A DNA stretch of 64,000 nucleotides from Erythrobacteraceae bacterium Alg239-R51 (GTDB lineage Bacteria; Pseudomonadota; Alphaproteobacteria; Sphingomonadales; Sphingomonadaceae), in contig CAMZOI010000001.1 of NCBI GenBank assembly GCA_947331495.1, positions 62,001 through 126,000 of the forward strand, in the 5' to 3' direction. Within the stretch, counting starts at the first letter, position 1. Each line of letters begins with the position of its first letter. Both the position numbers and the translations under genes were made by a program. This document shows positions 27,585 through 36,057 of this stretch, piece by piece. The notes below the pieces were generated by a model, which was not told where the DNA came from, made no database searches, and saw only the letters and a program-made list of their open reading frames with translations.

Positions 27585-27991
27585 GCGATCTCTCTTTCGC
27601 GCGCAAGCTGCGCCAGTGAAATGTCTGCCAGGGCACCACGAAGCGCCTCGTTCACGATCGGCCAATGCGGTTTGACCCTGCATTCATGCTCGACCAGACA
27701 GTCGGTCCCTTCGATGCAAGCGGTCAGCGCGATCGGCCCTTCGACCGCCTCGATGATGTCCGCCACGGTAATCGCTGCTGCGGGCCGAGCCAATTGGAGG
27801 CCGCCACCCGCGCCGCGAGTCGAACGTAGCAAGCCAGCAGCCGAAAGCTTGCTGACCAGTTTCTGTACGGTGGGTGTGGGCAATCCGGTTTCGGCCGCCA
27901 GTTCCGACGCACTGGTTCGCGCGCCACCGCAATGACGCGCTGCTTGGCTCATCGTGACGACAGCGTAATCGGCGAGGTTTGACAGACGCAT
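27581..27991 (-). CDS. Rrf2-family SUF regulator
   Basis: 136 residues. The winged helix-turn-helix is at about 26-70 ([22 protein letters not shown]). Cysteines 92, 98 and 104 in a C-x5-C-x5-C arrangement ([14 protein letters not shown]) match the [2Fe-2S] site of IscR/SUF regulators. Expected to sense Fe-S status and repress the operon it starts. An AATCGGA/TCCGATT dyad lies 5-28 nt upstream of its start, a good autoregulatory operator candidate. Start at 27991 gives [11 protein letters not shown], the family start. Confidence 0.92.
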   Translation of the reverse strand: MRLSNLADYAVVTMSQAARHCGGARTSASELAAETGLPTPTVQKLVSKLSAAGLLRSTRGAGGGLQLARPAAAITVADIIEAVEGPIALTACIEGTDCLVEHECRVKPHWPIVNEALRGALADISLAQLAREREIA

Positions 27992-27996
27992 AGTTA

Positions 27997-28019
27997 AATC
28001 GGACCAATTCGATCCGATT
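27997..28019. promoter_or_regulatory. Inverted-repeat operator candidate of the suf operon
   Basis: AATCGGA and TCCGATT, 7-bp arms separated by 9 nt, centred about 17 nt upstream of the Rrf2 start codon. On the minus strand TTGACG occurs at 28057-28052, a possible -35. Position is ideal for autorepression by the Rrf2 protein. Protein binding not shown. Confidence 0.5.
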
Positions 28020-28082
28020 GGGCATGTATGCAGCAAACCGGGCGAATTCAACGTCAAACCGCCAGCTGCGAGTCGTTAGCAA

Positions 28083-29000
28083 TTAGGTTGCTTTCCTCCC
28101 GAGTTGCTGCGCCTCGCCCGATCCGAACAGGTCGACCGCACCGTAACCGTCGGGGCCAAGCATGTCGTTGAACGGCGAGTTGCCGTCTGGCTCCAGCTTG
28201 CGCGGCGTACGCCCGGTGAAGAAGCGCAATTCCTTAATCATATGCGCCTGGTCGTAAAACGCATCGCGGATGCTTGCTTCGACCGCCTCGGGAAGCTCCG
28301 GTAATGATAGCAATGTCGCGACCCGCAACGCGCGGTACCGGCGCACCAGCCGCACTGGCGACTGTCCGAAAAAGCGCGCGACAAGCCGCTGGGCCTGCCG
28401 CTTCGAATAGGGAAGCGTGCTGTATAGGTCGTCCAGTTCGGGCCTGAGTGAACTCGAAAGCCACTCCAGCGTCCGGTCAATCAGCGCAAGATGAGGTTCC
28501 GATAGTGGTGACAGACCACGACGCACGATGTCAGCCAAGGCGTCGAGCATGGTCGCATCGTCAATCTCGCGCGTCCGCCAACGCGGGGCGAGTGAAGAAA
28601 ATTCTTCGGAAAGTTCTCTACCTATTGCTGTCGCCGGACTGAGGAAGGCATCGTGATGATCCTGCACCGAAAGTCCGGTAAGCGCCGCCCAGCCGCGAAA
28701 GTTCAGCGAAACGCCAAACAGGCGCGCCGGGCCGCGCACCTCGAAAGGCCGAGCCTCGCAGAGCGGTGCGAGGAACAGCGCATCGCTGCTTCGCCCGATC
28801 TCGCCATCGTCGAACAACATTCTGGCCTCGCCTTGCACGAAAGCCGCCATCTGTCCGGAATAGGCCGGTAGTATGTCGGCCAGTTCGTGTTCTTCGGTTT
28901 GCCAAGTATACAAGGAATTACAAAAAGGGACGAGATCAGGTGGCGCGGCCACGAAACAGAACCCGCCGAAAGATTCCTGATCGTCCGATCTTGCCACCAA
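28083..29000 (-). CDS. AraC-family transcriptional regulator
   Basis: 305 residues from TTG at 29000 (GTG at 28997 also possible; GGGGG precedes both). The C-terminal domain at about 185-285 is AraC/XylS double HTH: YSTLPYSKRQAQRLVARFFGQSP (first HTH), VRLVRRYRALRVATLL, then AFYDQAHMIKELRFFTGRTPRKL (second HTH, with the family's final signature). The N-terminal domain has no recognised ligand motif. Target genes unknown; the flanking small RNA candidate lies just upstream. Confidence 0.88.
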   Translation of the reverse strand: MVARSDDQESFGGFCFVAAPPDLVPFCNSLYTWQTEEHELADILPAYSGQMAAFVQGEARMLFDDGEIGRSSDALFLAPLCEARPFEVRGPARLFGVSLNFRGWAALTGLSVQDHHDAFLSPATAIGRELSEEFSSLAPRWRTREIDDATMLDALADIVRRGLSPLSEPHLALIDRTLEWLSSSLRPELDDLYSTLPYSKRQAQRLVARFFGQSPVRLVRRYRALRVATLLSLPELPEAVEASIRDAFYDQAHMIKELRFFTGRTPRKLEPDGNSPFNDMLGPDGYGAVDLFGSGEAQQLGRKAT

Positions 29001-29076
29001 CTACGCCCCCACTGCAACGACATTGTATAAAAACGCCATTTATTGCAAGTGGCACCACATCCATAGTGGAGAAAAC

Positions 29077-29107
29077 AAAAAAAGGGCGGCTCGAGAACGA
29101 GCCGCCC
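29077..29107 (-). terminator. Strong rho-independent terminator
   Basis: Perfect 10-bp stem GGGCGGCTCG/CGAGCCGCCC (29084-29093 with 29098-29107), 4-nt loop, followed on the minus strand by seven T then GTTTTC. It terminates a minus-strand transcript entering from the right. Confidence 0.85.
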
Positions 29108-29183
29108 CTGTAAAGTCGAGAACTCGTTGCAAAGCTGCTCCGAGCCCTTCGGGTCGCATTTCTGTGATACTCCGAGTCTGCGC
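29080..29183 (-). ncRNA. Candidate small RNA ending in an intrinsic terminator
   Basis: A strong terminator (see below) lies between the araC start and the pyrD gene, on a strand with no gene ahead of it. A TACAAT at 29195-29190 (minus) would give a transcript of about 100 nt ending at the terminator. The RNA would contain a stable C-CC-GAA-GGG hairpin at about 29140-29155. No known RNA family recognised. Could also be a long leader or antisense RNA. Confidence 0.45.
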
Positions 29184-29314
29184 GGAATGATTGTATCAAG
29201 GCGACATCTTGGCCAGTCGTTCGCGATATCGGGACAATTTCAATGTCGTTTTCTTACAATCCGGCTTTTGGTCACGGCTCGACAAGAACAGGGACGAGCG
29301 CCATAGGCCTGGCA

Positions 29315-30343
29315 ATGCTGTTCGATCTCGTCCGCCCGGCGCTCTTCGCTCTCGATCCCGAACGCGCCCACCGCCTTACCGTCCGGGCATTGTCCGTATC
29401 GCCAGTCCGCAAGCCGCCAAAGCGCGGACCGCTGGCGATCGATGTTGCAGGCCTTTCGTTTCCCAATCCGCTCGGCATCGCGGCAGGTTTCGACAAGGAT
29501 GCCGAAGTTCCCGACCAGTTACTGGGGCTGGGGTTCGGGTTCGTGGAGGTTGGTTCGCTGACACCTCGCCCGCAAGCCGGCAATCCAAAACCCAGGCTGT
29601 TCCGGCTGGTCAAGGATCGGGCTGTCATCAATCGCATGGGATTCAACAATGGCGGGGGGGAAGCTGCAAAGGCTCGCTTGAAGCGGCGCTCCGGACGCTC
29701 GGGGATCGTGGGGATCAATATCGGCGCGAACAAGGACAGCGATGATCGCATTGCGGATTATGCTGCAATGACGCGAGCCATGATGCCGTTCGCGAGTTAT
29801 CTCGCCGTGAACATATCCAGCCCCAACACGCCCGGTCTGCGAGCACTGCAGGACGGGGGCGCGCTGTTCGCCTTGCTGGACGCCGTGCTGGCCGAGCGTG
29901 GCAGTGCCGGCCCCCCGGTGTTCCTGAAGATTGCGCCGGACCTGGAGCCGGCGGATATCGATACTATCTCGCGAATAGCGATCGAGAAGAAGCTCGATGG
30001 CCTGATTGTCTCGAACACGACCGTTTCGCGGCCACCCCTGCGCTCTTCCTTCGCAAGTGAAGCCGGAGGCCTATCCGGAGCGCCATTGCGTGATCTTGCG
30101 CTGCAACGCCTGCGGGACTTCCGCTCGGCAACCGACGGAGCTATCCCGTTGATCGGCGTGGGCGGTATCAGCTCGGCGGAAGACGCCTGGCAGCGCATCC
30201 GCGCCGGCGCGAGCCTCGTTCAGATTTACAGCGCCCTGGTCTACAAAGGGCCGAGCCTTGCGAGCCGTATTGTTAAAGACTTGGAGTATCTTATGCGCCG
30301 TGATGGGTTCTGCTCGATTGCCGAAGCGGTCGGAAGTGAATAG
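29315..30343 (+). CDS. pyrD: Dihydroorotate dehydrogenase (quinone)
   Basis: 342 residues, class 2 enzyme. Oxidises dihydroorotate to orotate with quinone as acceptor, at the inner membrane. Motifs: NPLGIAAGFDKDAEV (FMN binding) at about 55-69, VEVGSLTPRPQAGNPKPR, INRMGFNN, VNISSPNTPGLR and LIGVGGISSAEDAW. The start MLFDLVRPALF at 29315 gives the usual membrane-associating N-terminal helix; an upstream ATG at 29243 adds 24 non-family residues. Downstream GGT follows by 10 nt. Confidence 0.95.
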   Translation: MLFDLVRPALFALDPERAHRLTVRALSVSPVRKPPKRGPLAIDVAGLSFPNPLGIAAGFDKDAEVPDQLLGLGFGFVEVGSLTPRPQAGNPKPRLFRLVKDRAVINRMGFNNGGGEAAKARLKRRSGRSGIVGINIGANKDSDDRIADYAAMTRAMMPFASYLAVNISSPNTPGLRALQDGGALFALLDAVLAERGSAGPPVFLKIAPDLEPADIDTISRIAIEKKLDGLIVSNTTVSRPPLRSSFASEAGGLSGAPLRDLALQRLRDFRSATDGAIPLIGVGGISSAEDAWQRIRAGASLVQIYSALVYKGPSLASRIVKDLEYLMRRDGFCSIAEAVGSE

Positions 30344-30353
30344 CGTCGAGACC

Positions 30354-32060
30354 ATGTTCCGGATTGCAACCGCTTCGCTCGCTCTCGCTCTGGCTGGATG
30401 TGTCACGGCGCCTCCCCTGCCCGCCGAGGGTTCCGGTCGTGCTCTTTCCGGCGCAGTCAGTGCCGCCGACCCCCGCGCGCAAGAGGCAGGCGAAGACATC
30501 CTCCGCAAGGGTGGCAGCGCCACCGACGCGGCCATCGCGGTGATGCTCGCGCTTACCGTCGTCGAGCCGCAGAGCTCGGGGATCGGCGGGGGAGGCTTTC
30601 TCGTACGAGGCGAGCAGAACGGTGATGTCATCACTTATGATGGACGCGAGACGGCGCCTGCCGGCGCATCACCCGACTGGTTCCTGACGGAGACAGGCGA
30701 AATTCCGCCATTCATCGATTCCGTTCGCAGCGGGCTCAGTGTCGGAGTGCCTGGCAATATCGCATTGGCAGCCAAGGTCCATGCCGAACACGGCGTGCTC
30801 GACTGGGCCGAACTGTTCGATCCCGCGATAAGCTTGGCGCGCGAAGGTTTCCTGATCAATCCGCGGCTGCATGGCATGCTGGAATCATCGAAAAACAGAG
30901 CCGGATGGACGGACACTGGCCGAGCACTTTTCTACGATACGCAAGGAGTTGCATTGCCAGTTGGAACGAGGATACGAAACGAGCGGCTTGCGCAAAGCTT
31001 CGAAGCGATAGCCGCGATCGGCCCTGCCGCGTTCTACAGCGGCACGCTGGCGGAGGAAATCGTCACGACCGTAGCGTCCCGAACGCCGCGCGAAGGGGCT
31101 ATGGATCTGCCCGACCTCGAAACTTATCAGGCAAACACGCGAGACGCTGTATGCGGAACCTACCGCGCGCACCGCGTCTGCAGCATGGGGCCGCCGACTT
31201 CGGGAGGCATCGCCGTTCTTCAGATCCTCGGCCAGCTCGAACGCTTCGATTTATCGGCTCTCGGAGTAGAGAACCCGGTGACGTGGCATCTGTTCGTCGA
31301 GTCACAACGGTTGGCTTATTCGGACCGCGAATTGTACCTGGCCGACAGCGACTTCGTTTCGGTACCGGTCGCCGGGCTTCTAGATCCCGACTACCTGGCA
31401 AAACGCAGCGCGTTGATCGATACGCACTCGTCGCTGGCGATCGTCGAGGCCGGAGTGCCGGTAGGCGCTTCACGGGCGCTTGCGGATGGAAACGAGCCGG
31501 AAGAAAACGGAACCAGCCATTTCGCGATCGTCGATTCAGCCAACACCATGGTCAGCTATACCTCCACGATCGAGGGCGCTTTCGGATCGGGGCTGATGGC
31601 CGGGGGGTTCTTCCTCAATAACGAACTGACCGATTTCAGCCGTGCTCCGCAAGTCGATGGTCGCCTCGTCGCCAATAGGGTCGAAGGCGGAAAACGTCCG
31701 CGAAGTTCGATGGCACCCGCGATCGTTTACGATCCGGCAGGCCGCCCGCTGCTCGCCGTCGGAGCGGCTGGCGGCAGTACCATTCCGGTTCAGACAGCGC
31801 GCAGCATTATCGGCATCATCGATTTCGACCTGAGCGCCGAAGAAGCGCTCGGACTGCCCTTCATCATGGCCTTCGGGGACAGTTTGCTCTTGGAGGATGG
31901 AACCTGGCTTGAGGCCAGGTCCGACGCCTTTCGCGCGCTTGGGCATTCGGATGTGATCATTCGCGAAGCGCCCGTTAAGGGCGGTGCTGTCTTGCATACG
32001 CAGGATGGCTGGATCGCAGCGCGCGATCCGCGCCTTGACGGGATGGTCGATCTGCCCTGA
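30354..32060 (+). CDS. Gamma-glutamyltransferase, lipoprotein form
   Basis: 568 residues. Lipobox ALALAGC gives a periplasmic lipoprotein. GGT fold with autoprocessing: the nucleophile threonine is in EENGTSHFAIVD at about 385-396 (NGTSH); YTSTIEGAFGSG and GGKRPRSSMAPAIV are the substrate-pocket segments, the latter being the conserved R-S-S-M-A-P motif. Cleaves gamma-glutamyl bonds such as in glutathione. Starts 10 nt after pyrD and is likely co-transcribed. Confidence 0.92.
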   Translation: MFRIATASLALALAGCVTAPPLPAEGSGRALSGAVSAADPRAQEAGEDILRKGGSATDAAIAVMLALTVVEPQSSGIGGGGFLVRGEQNGDVITYDGRETAPAGASPDWFLTETGEIPPFIDSVRSGLSVGVPGNIALAAKVHAEHGVLDWAELFDPAISLAREGFLINPRLHGMLESSKNRAGWTDTGRALFYDTQGVALPVGTRIRNERLAQSFEAIAAIGPAAFYSGTLAEEIVTTVASRTPREGAMDLPDLETYQANTRDAVCGTYRAHRVCSMGPPTSGGIAVLQILGQLERFDLSALGVENPVTWHLFVESQRLAYSDRELYLADSDFVSVPVAGLLDPDYLAKRSALIDTHSSLAIVEAGVPVGASRALADGNEPEENGTSHFAIVDSANTMVSYTSTIEGAFGSGLMAGGFFLNNELTDFSRAPQVDGRLVANRVEGGKRPRSSMAPAIVYDPAGRPLLAVGAAGGSTIPVQTARSIIGIIDFDLSAEEALGLPFIMAFGDSLLLEDGTWLEARSDAFRALGHSDVIIREAPVKGGAVLHTQDGWIAARDPRLDGMVDLP

Positions 32061-32105
32061 CCGGCCTTGCCGCTGATAGCGCGAGTGCTTAAGCCACGCC
32101 TGCCT

Positions 32106-33944
32106 ATGGACGCGCAACGACAAAATGTGAGGAGGCTGCCCGTGCTGTCGGATATCGATTCCGCCAATAATCTCGTCGAACTTTTCCTCAAGCGCGCCGA
32201 CGCCCATCCCGACCGCGCGTTCCTCGGGGCCAAACGCGGCGGCGTCTGGACGACGCAAAGCTGGAGCGAGGTCGCCCGAATTGTATGCCTGCTGGCTGAA
32301 AACCTGCGCGGAATGGGTTTGCAAGACGGCGACCGGGTCTGTCTGGTTTCCGAAAACCGGCCCGAATGGTGTATTGCCGACCTGGCGGTCATGGCGGCGG
32401 GATGCATCACGGTTCCCGCCTACGTGACCAACACGGAGCGCGACCATGTCCACATCCTCGACAATTCTGGAGCGAAGGCGGTTATCGTCTCCAACGACAA
32501 GCTCGCGCAACTCCTGATCCCCGCCATATTCCGCACTGGTATCGTCGAGCATATCATTCCGATCGAGAACGTCCGCGGTTATCAGGGGGGCAATCTCAGG
32601 TGTACCGGCTGGAGCGAAATGACGAATGGCGATGCGGCAAAAGCGCGCAAGGCCGTCGACGAACGTATCTCCCGGATCGGACGCGCCGATACCGCATGCA
32701 TCATCTATACGAGCGGGACCGGCGGTGCACCGCGCGGGGTCTTGCAGCACCACGGGGCGATCCTGTGCAACGCCGCCGGCGCAGCGGAAGTCCTGATCGA
32801 GGATTTCGGTATCGAGGAAGACGAGCGGTTCCTCTCCTTCCTGCCGCTCAGTCACGCGTACGAGCATACAGGGGGACAATTCCTGCCGATCAGCGTTGGC
32901 GCGCAGATTTATTATTCTGAAGGTCTGGAAAAGCTGGCAAGCAATATCGAAGAAACGCGTCCGACGGTCATGGTCGTCGTACCGCGCTTGTTCGAAGTCC
33001 TTCGGACACGCATCATGAAACAGGTCCAAAAGCAGGGTGGGATGGCCGAGAGGCTGATGGATACTGCTCTCGAGATCGGTACCCGTCGCGCTGCAGGAGA
33101 AAGGCAGTTCGGTGACAGCGTGAAGGAATTCGCTGTCGCACGGCTGCTTCGCCCGAAAATCCGGCAGCGTTTCGGTGGTCGGCTCAAGGCGATGGTATCT
33201 GGCGGTGCGCCGCTCAATCCCGAAGTCGGCATCTTCTTCGACGCAATGGGACTGACCCTACTCCAGGGGTATGGTCAGACGGAAGCAGGTCCGGTTATTT
33301 CCTGCAATCGCCCCAAAGCAGGTATCGCCATGCATTCGGTCGGCCCTCCCCTGCGCGGCGTAGACATACGGATAGCCGAGGACGGAGAAATCCTCTGTCG
33401 CGGCGAATTGGTCATGCATGGCTATTGGCAGAACGAGGCCGAAACCGATCGCACGATCAAGGATGGATGGTTGCATACGGGAGATATCGGCCATCTCGAC
33501 GCCAAGGGTCGTATCGTCATTACCGACCGCAAGAAGGACATGATCGTCAACGACAAGGGTGACAATATCGCCCCGCAGAAGGTCGAGGGCATGCTAACGC
33601 TGCAACCCGAAATCGCACAGGCGATGGTGGCGGGCGACAAGCGCCCCTACATCGTCGGTCTGCTGGTTCCGGACGCAGAATGGGCTGTGGAATGGTGCCA
33701 GGCGCAGGGCAAGAAATTCGACTGCCAACAGGTACAGCAGCTTCCGGAATTCAAGGCAGCTGTGCGGGCTGCTGTCGATAGGGTGAACAAGGACCTGTCG
33801 GTAATCGAGAAAGTTCGGCAATTCACGTTCGCCGACGAACCCTTCACGATCGAGAACGAGGAAATGACGCCCTCGATGAAAATCCGTCGCCACAAGATCA
33901 AGGAACGCTACGGCGACCGACTTGGCGGGTTGTATCGCTCTTAA
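32106..33944 (+). CDS. Long-chain acyl-CoA synthetase (AMP-forming)
   Basis: 612 residues. Adenylate-forming enzyme: P-loop-like A3 motif IIYTSGTGGAPRGV at about 211-224, FLSFLPLSHAYE, LLQGYGQTEAGP (A5 region), GWLHTGDIGHLD and the catalytic lysine region MTPSMKIRRHKIKERYG at the C-terminus. Activates fatty acids with ATP to acyl-AMP then acyl-CoA, feeding beta-oxidation or lipid synthesis. Cytoplasmic or membrane-associated. ATG at 32106 used (MDAQRQN). Confidence 0.93.
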   Translation: MDAQRQNVRRLPVLSDIDSANNLVELFLKRADAHPDRAFLGAKRGGVWTTQSWSEVARIVCLLAENLRGMGLQDGDRVCLVSENRPEWCIADLAVMAAGCITVPAYVTNTERDHVHILDNSGAKAVIVSNDKLAQLLIPAIFRTGIVEHIIPIENVRGYQGGNLRCTGWSEMTNGDAAKARKAVDERISRIGRADTACIIYTSGTGGAPRGVLQHHGAILCNAAGAAEVLIEDFGIEEDERFLSFLPLSHAYEHTGGQFLPISVGAQIYYSEGLEKLASNIEETRPTVMVVVPRLFEVLRTRIMKQVQKQGGMAERLMDTALEIGTRRAAGERQFGDSVKEFAVARLLRPKIRQRFGGRLKAMVSGGAPLNPEVGIFFDAMGLTLLQGYGQTEAGPVISCNRPKAGIAMHSVGPPLRGVDIRIAEDGEILCRGELVMHGYWQNEAETDRTIKDGWLHTGDIGHLDAKGRIVITDRKKDMIVNDKGDNIAPQKVEGMLTLQPEIAQAMVAGDKRPYIVGLLVPDAEWAVEWCQAQGKKFDCQQVQQLPEFKAAVRAAVDRVNKDLSVIEKVRQFTFADEPFTIENEEMTPSMKIRRHKIKERYGDRLGGLYRS

Positions 33945-33952
33945 GCCGCTGC

Positions 33953-34468
33953 TTACTCTATGAATTCAGGATAGAAACTTGGGGCGCGATCGGACCAGCC
34001 TGGTGCGGTCGCGGCGGCTTCGCTCAAGCTTTGAAGCAACCTCTTGCGACGCTCCGGGCGTATCTGCGGCAAAGCTGCAGCAGCACAGAAAGCGCTAGGA
34101 AGCCAGGGACGAACATCGGCGGAAAGCAGGCGTTCGTAAAGAAAACGAAAGGCAGAAAAACTGTCGATCCGTTCCTGCGCCAGATCGAAAGCTGCCACGC
34201 GCGTGAGCTTTCCGACGAAACCCTCGATCGCGTCGAAGCCGGTTTCTGCGGGCACCGACTGGCGGAGCGCCTTGAGTTCTTGATAGGAGACGTACTGGCT
34301 CCGGATCGCAGCGTTCTCGCATGCGTCGCGAGCCCAGATCCGGAAGGCGTCGCAACGGTGCAGTCCGATGTCGAGGCTGCGGCGTATATAACGTTGCTCG
34401 GCGGCGGTGAAGCCAGCGAACTCCCGTATTTCGGCGATTGTCAGCGATGCGGTATTAGTGACGGTCAT
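33953..34468 (-). CDS. Hypothetical protein, helical
   Basis: 171 residues. The start at 34468 has GGAGG 8 nt upstream, so it is well supported; an ATG at 34501 lacks such a site. No family recognised. Hydrophilic and helical with a cysteine-containing DIGLHRCDAFRIWARDACENA segment. No signal peptide. A CtrA-like TTAACCAT lies about 40 nt upstream of its start on this strand. Confidence 0.6.
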   Translation of the reverse strand: MTVTNTASLTIAEIREFAGFTAAEQRYIRRSLDIGLHRCDAFRIWARDACENAAIRSQYVSYQELKALRQSVPAETGFDAIEGFVGKLTRVAAFDLAQERIDSFSAFRFLYERLLSADVRPWLPSAFCAAAALPQIRPERRKRLLQSLSEAAATAPGWSDRAPSFYPEFIE

Positions 34469-34506
34469 GATCGACACCTCCTGTTCAAGCCGGAGTGTCA
34501 CCGAAG

Positions 34507-34514
34507 ATGGTTAA
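34507..34514 (-). promoter_or_regulatory. CtrA-like half-site (TTAACCAT)
   Basis: TTAACCAT on the minus strand, about 39 nt upstream of the hypothetical gene start; only a short motif, so weak evidence alone. Confidence 0.3.
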
Positions 34515-34530
34515 TAACGCGTAAGCGGCG

Positions 34531-35502
34531 TCAGATAAGGCCGGCAAGCGGGCTGCTTGGGTCAGCATATTTGCGCATCGCCATTCGGCCGGACAGGTAA
34601 GCCTCGCGTCCAGCTTCTACGGCAAGCTTCATTGCCCGCGCCATGCGTATCGGATCTTTCGCCTCGGCGATGGCGGTGTTCATCAGGACCCCGTCGCAGC
34701 CCAGCTCCATCGCCACCGCTGCATCGCTCGCCGTGCCCACGCCGGCATCGACCAGCACCGGCACCTTCGCGCCCTCCACGATCAAACGGATAGTCACGCG
34801 GTTCTGGATGCCGAGTCCCGATCCTATCGGGGCGCCCAAAGGCATTACCGCGACGGCACCTGCATCTTCGAGCTGTTTCGCAGCGATCGGATCGTCGACG
34901 CAGTAGACCATCGGATGAAACCCTTCGCCTGCCAGAACCTCGGTCGCCTTGAGCGTCTCGCGCATGTCCGGATATAGCGTGCGCGCCTCGCCCAGCACCT
35001 CGAGCTTGACCAAATCCCAGCCCCCTGCCTCGCGCGCGAGCCGCAGCGTGCGTATCGCCTCGTCGGCAGTGAAACACCCGGCGGTGTTGGGCAGATAAGT
35101 AACCTTTTTCGGATCGATATGATCGGTCAACATGGGCGCCTTGGGGTCGCTGACGTTCACGCGGCGCACCGCCACGGTTACGATCTGCGCACCAGACGCT
35201 TCGAGTGCCGCAGCGTTCTGCGCAAAATCCGTGTACTTGCCCGTGCCCACGATGAGCCGGCTGGTGAAGGTATGACCGGCGACCGTCCAGCTATCGTCCT
35301 GCTGCCCTCCGCCGACGAAATGCACGATCTCGAGCGTATCGCCTTCGCCGATCCGGTGGTTTGCCAGCTCGCTGCGCGGGGCAATCGTACCGTTTTGCTC
35401 CACCGCGACCTTTTCAGGGTCGAGATCGAGTTCGCGGACAAGTTCGGAAAGGGTGGAAGCGGAGGTTTTCCGGCTCTCGCCATTGATGGTCAGGGCAATC
35501 AT
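34531..35502 (-). CDS. thiSG: Fused ThiS-ThiG: sulfur carrier joined to thiazole synthase
   Basis: 323 residues. Residues 1-67 are a ThiS fold ([52 protein letters not shown]), ending with Gly-Gly-Gly. ThiG follows at once: [86 protein letters not shown]. Makes the thiazole phosphate of thiamine. In separate-chain systems the ThiS C-terminal Gly is free to carry sulfur as a thiocarboxylate; here it is internal. ATG at 35502 starts the ThiS domain. Confidence 0.92.
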   Translation of the reverse strand: MIALTINGESRKTSASTLSELVRELDLDPEKVAVEQNGTIAPRSELANHRIGEGDTLEIVHFVGGGQQDDSWTVAGHTFTSRLIVGTGKYTDFAQNAAALEASGAQIVTVAVRRVNVSDPKAPMLTDHIDPKKVTYLPNTAGCFTADEAIRTLRLAREAGGWDLVKLEVLGEARTLYPDMRETLKATEVLAGEGFHPMVYCVDDPIAAKQLEDAGAVAVMPLGAPIGSGLGIQNRVTIRLIVEGAKVPVLVDAGVGTASDAAVAMELGCDGVLMNTAIAEAKDPIRMARAMKLAVEAGREAYLSGRMAMRKYADPSSPLAGLI

Positions 35503-35512
35503 ATGGCCCGAT

Positions 35513-35917
35513 TTAGTCCCCGCAGCGCGCCTTGCAAGCCGAGGAATGTACGTGCCGCAGGTTGAGTATATGGCCCAGTGAAACCAAAGCAACACCGATG
35601 ATCGTCAGTACCGCTTCCTTGTAACCATGCGGAACCGCAAGCGCGGCACCCATGAAGGTAAGACCGGTCATCGCCACGACGAAGGGCGCGGCCATGCGAT
35701 GACGCAAGGCACCCCACCCGATCGCAACGCCTGCGATCAGCGTTGCCAGCAGCAGGCCGACCCGGTGGATGTCCGGCGCCAGGAAGAATTCACCCCCGAT
35801 GCCAAGACCCGAAACGAGGACAATCGAGACAAGGCAATGCACCGCACAAGCACCAGACAGGAATATACCTGCGCGGTCGAGCCGCCGACGAATCGGATGA
35901 AAGGCGCGTTGCAACAT
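35513..35917 (-). CDS. MerC-family membrane protein
   Basis: 134 residues with four predicted membrane helices. N-terminal [17 protein letters not shown] holds the Cys-x3-Cys pair of MerC mercuric transporters; another pair is in [11 protein letters not shown] at the C-terminus. Metal handling is possible but no mer operon is nearby. Lies just upstream of thiSG on the same strand and divergent from ctaA. Confidence 0.85.
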   Translation of the reverse strand: MLQRAFHPIRRRLDRAGIFLSGACAVHCLVSIVLVSGLGIGGEFFLAPDIHRVGLLLATLIAGVAIGWGALRHRMAAPFVVAMTGLTFMGAALAVPHGYKEAVLTIIGVALVSLGHILNLRHVHSSACKARCGD

Positions 35918-35938
35918 TACATGCGAAGTATGTTACAA
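35909..35938. promoter_or_regulatory. Inverted repeat at the merC/ctaA divergent start region
   Basis: TTGCAACAT (35909-35917) and ATGTTACAA (35930-35938), 8 of 9 complementary, 12-nt spacer. It contains the merC start codon and a TACAAT that could be a plus-strand -10 (35934-35939), with TTGCAA 19 nt ahead. Possible operator; metal control is speculation. Confidence 0.35.
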
Positions 35939-36057
35939 TGTCACCTGATACAAGGCCAAACCTCGGGTCAAGGGAGAGTACGGCGCTTGCCGCGATCGGC
36001 ATGCTTCTTGTTCGATTTGCACTTGAGATTTGCAAGGCTGCTCAGCATTCAGACGCC

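Noticed and set aside
29191..29745. Plus-strand ORF of 184 residues overlapping pyrD
   Set aside because: Arg/Ser-rich composition typical of a wrong-frame shadow of pyrD.
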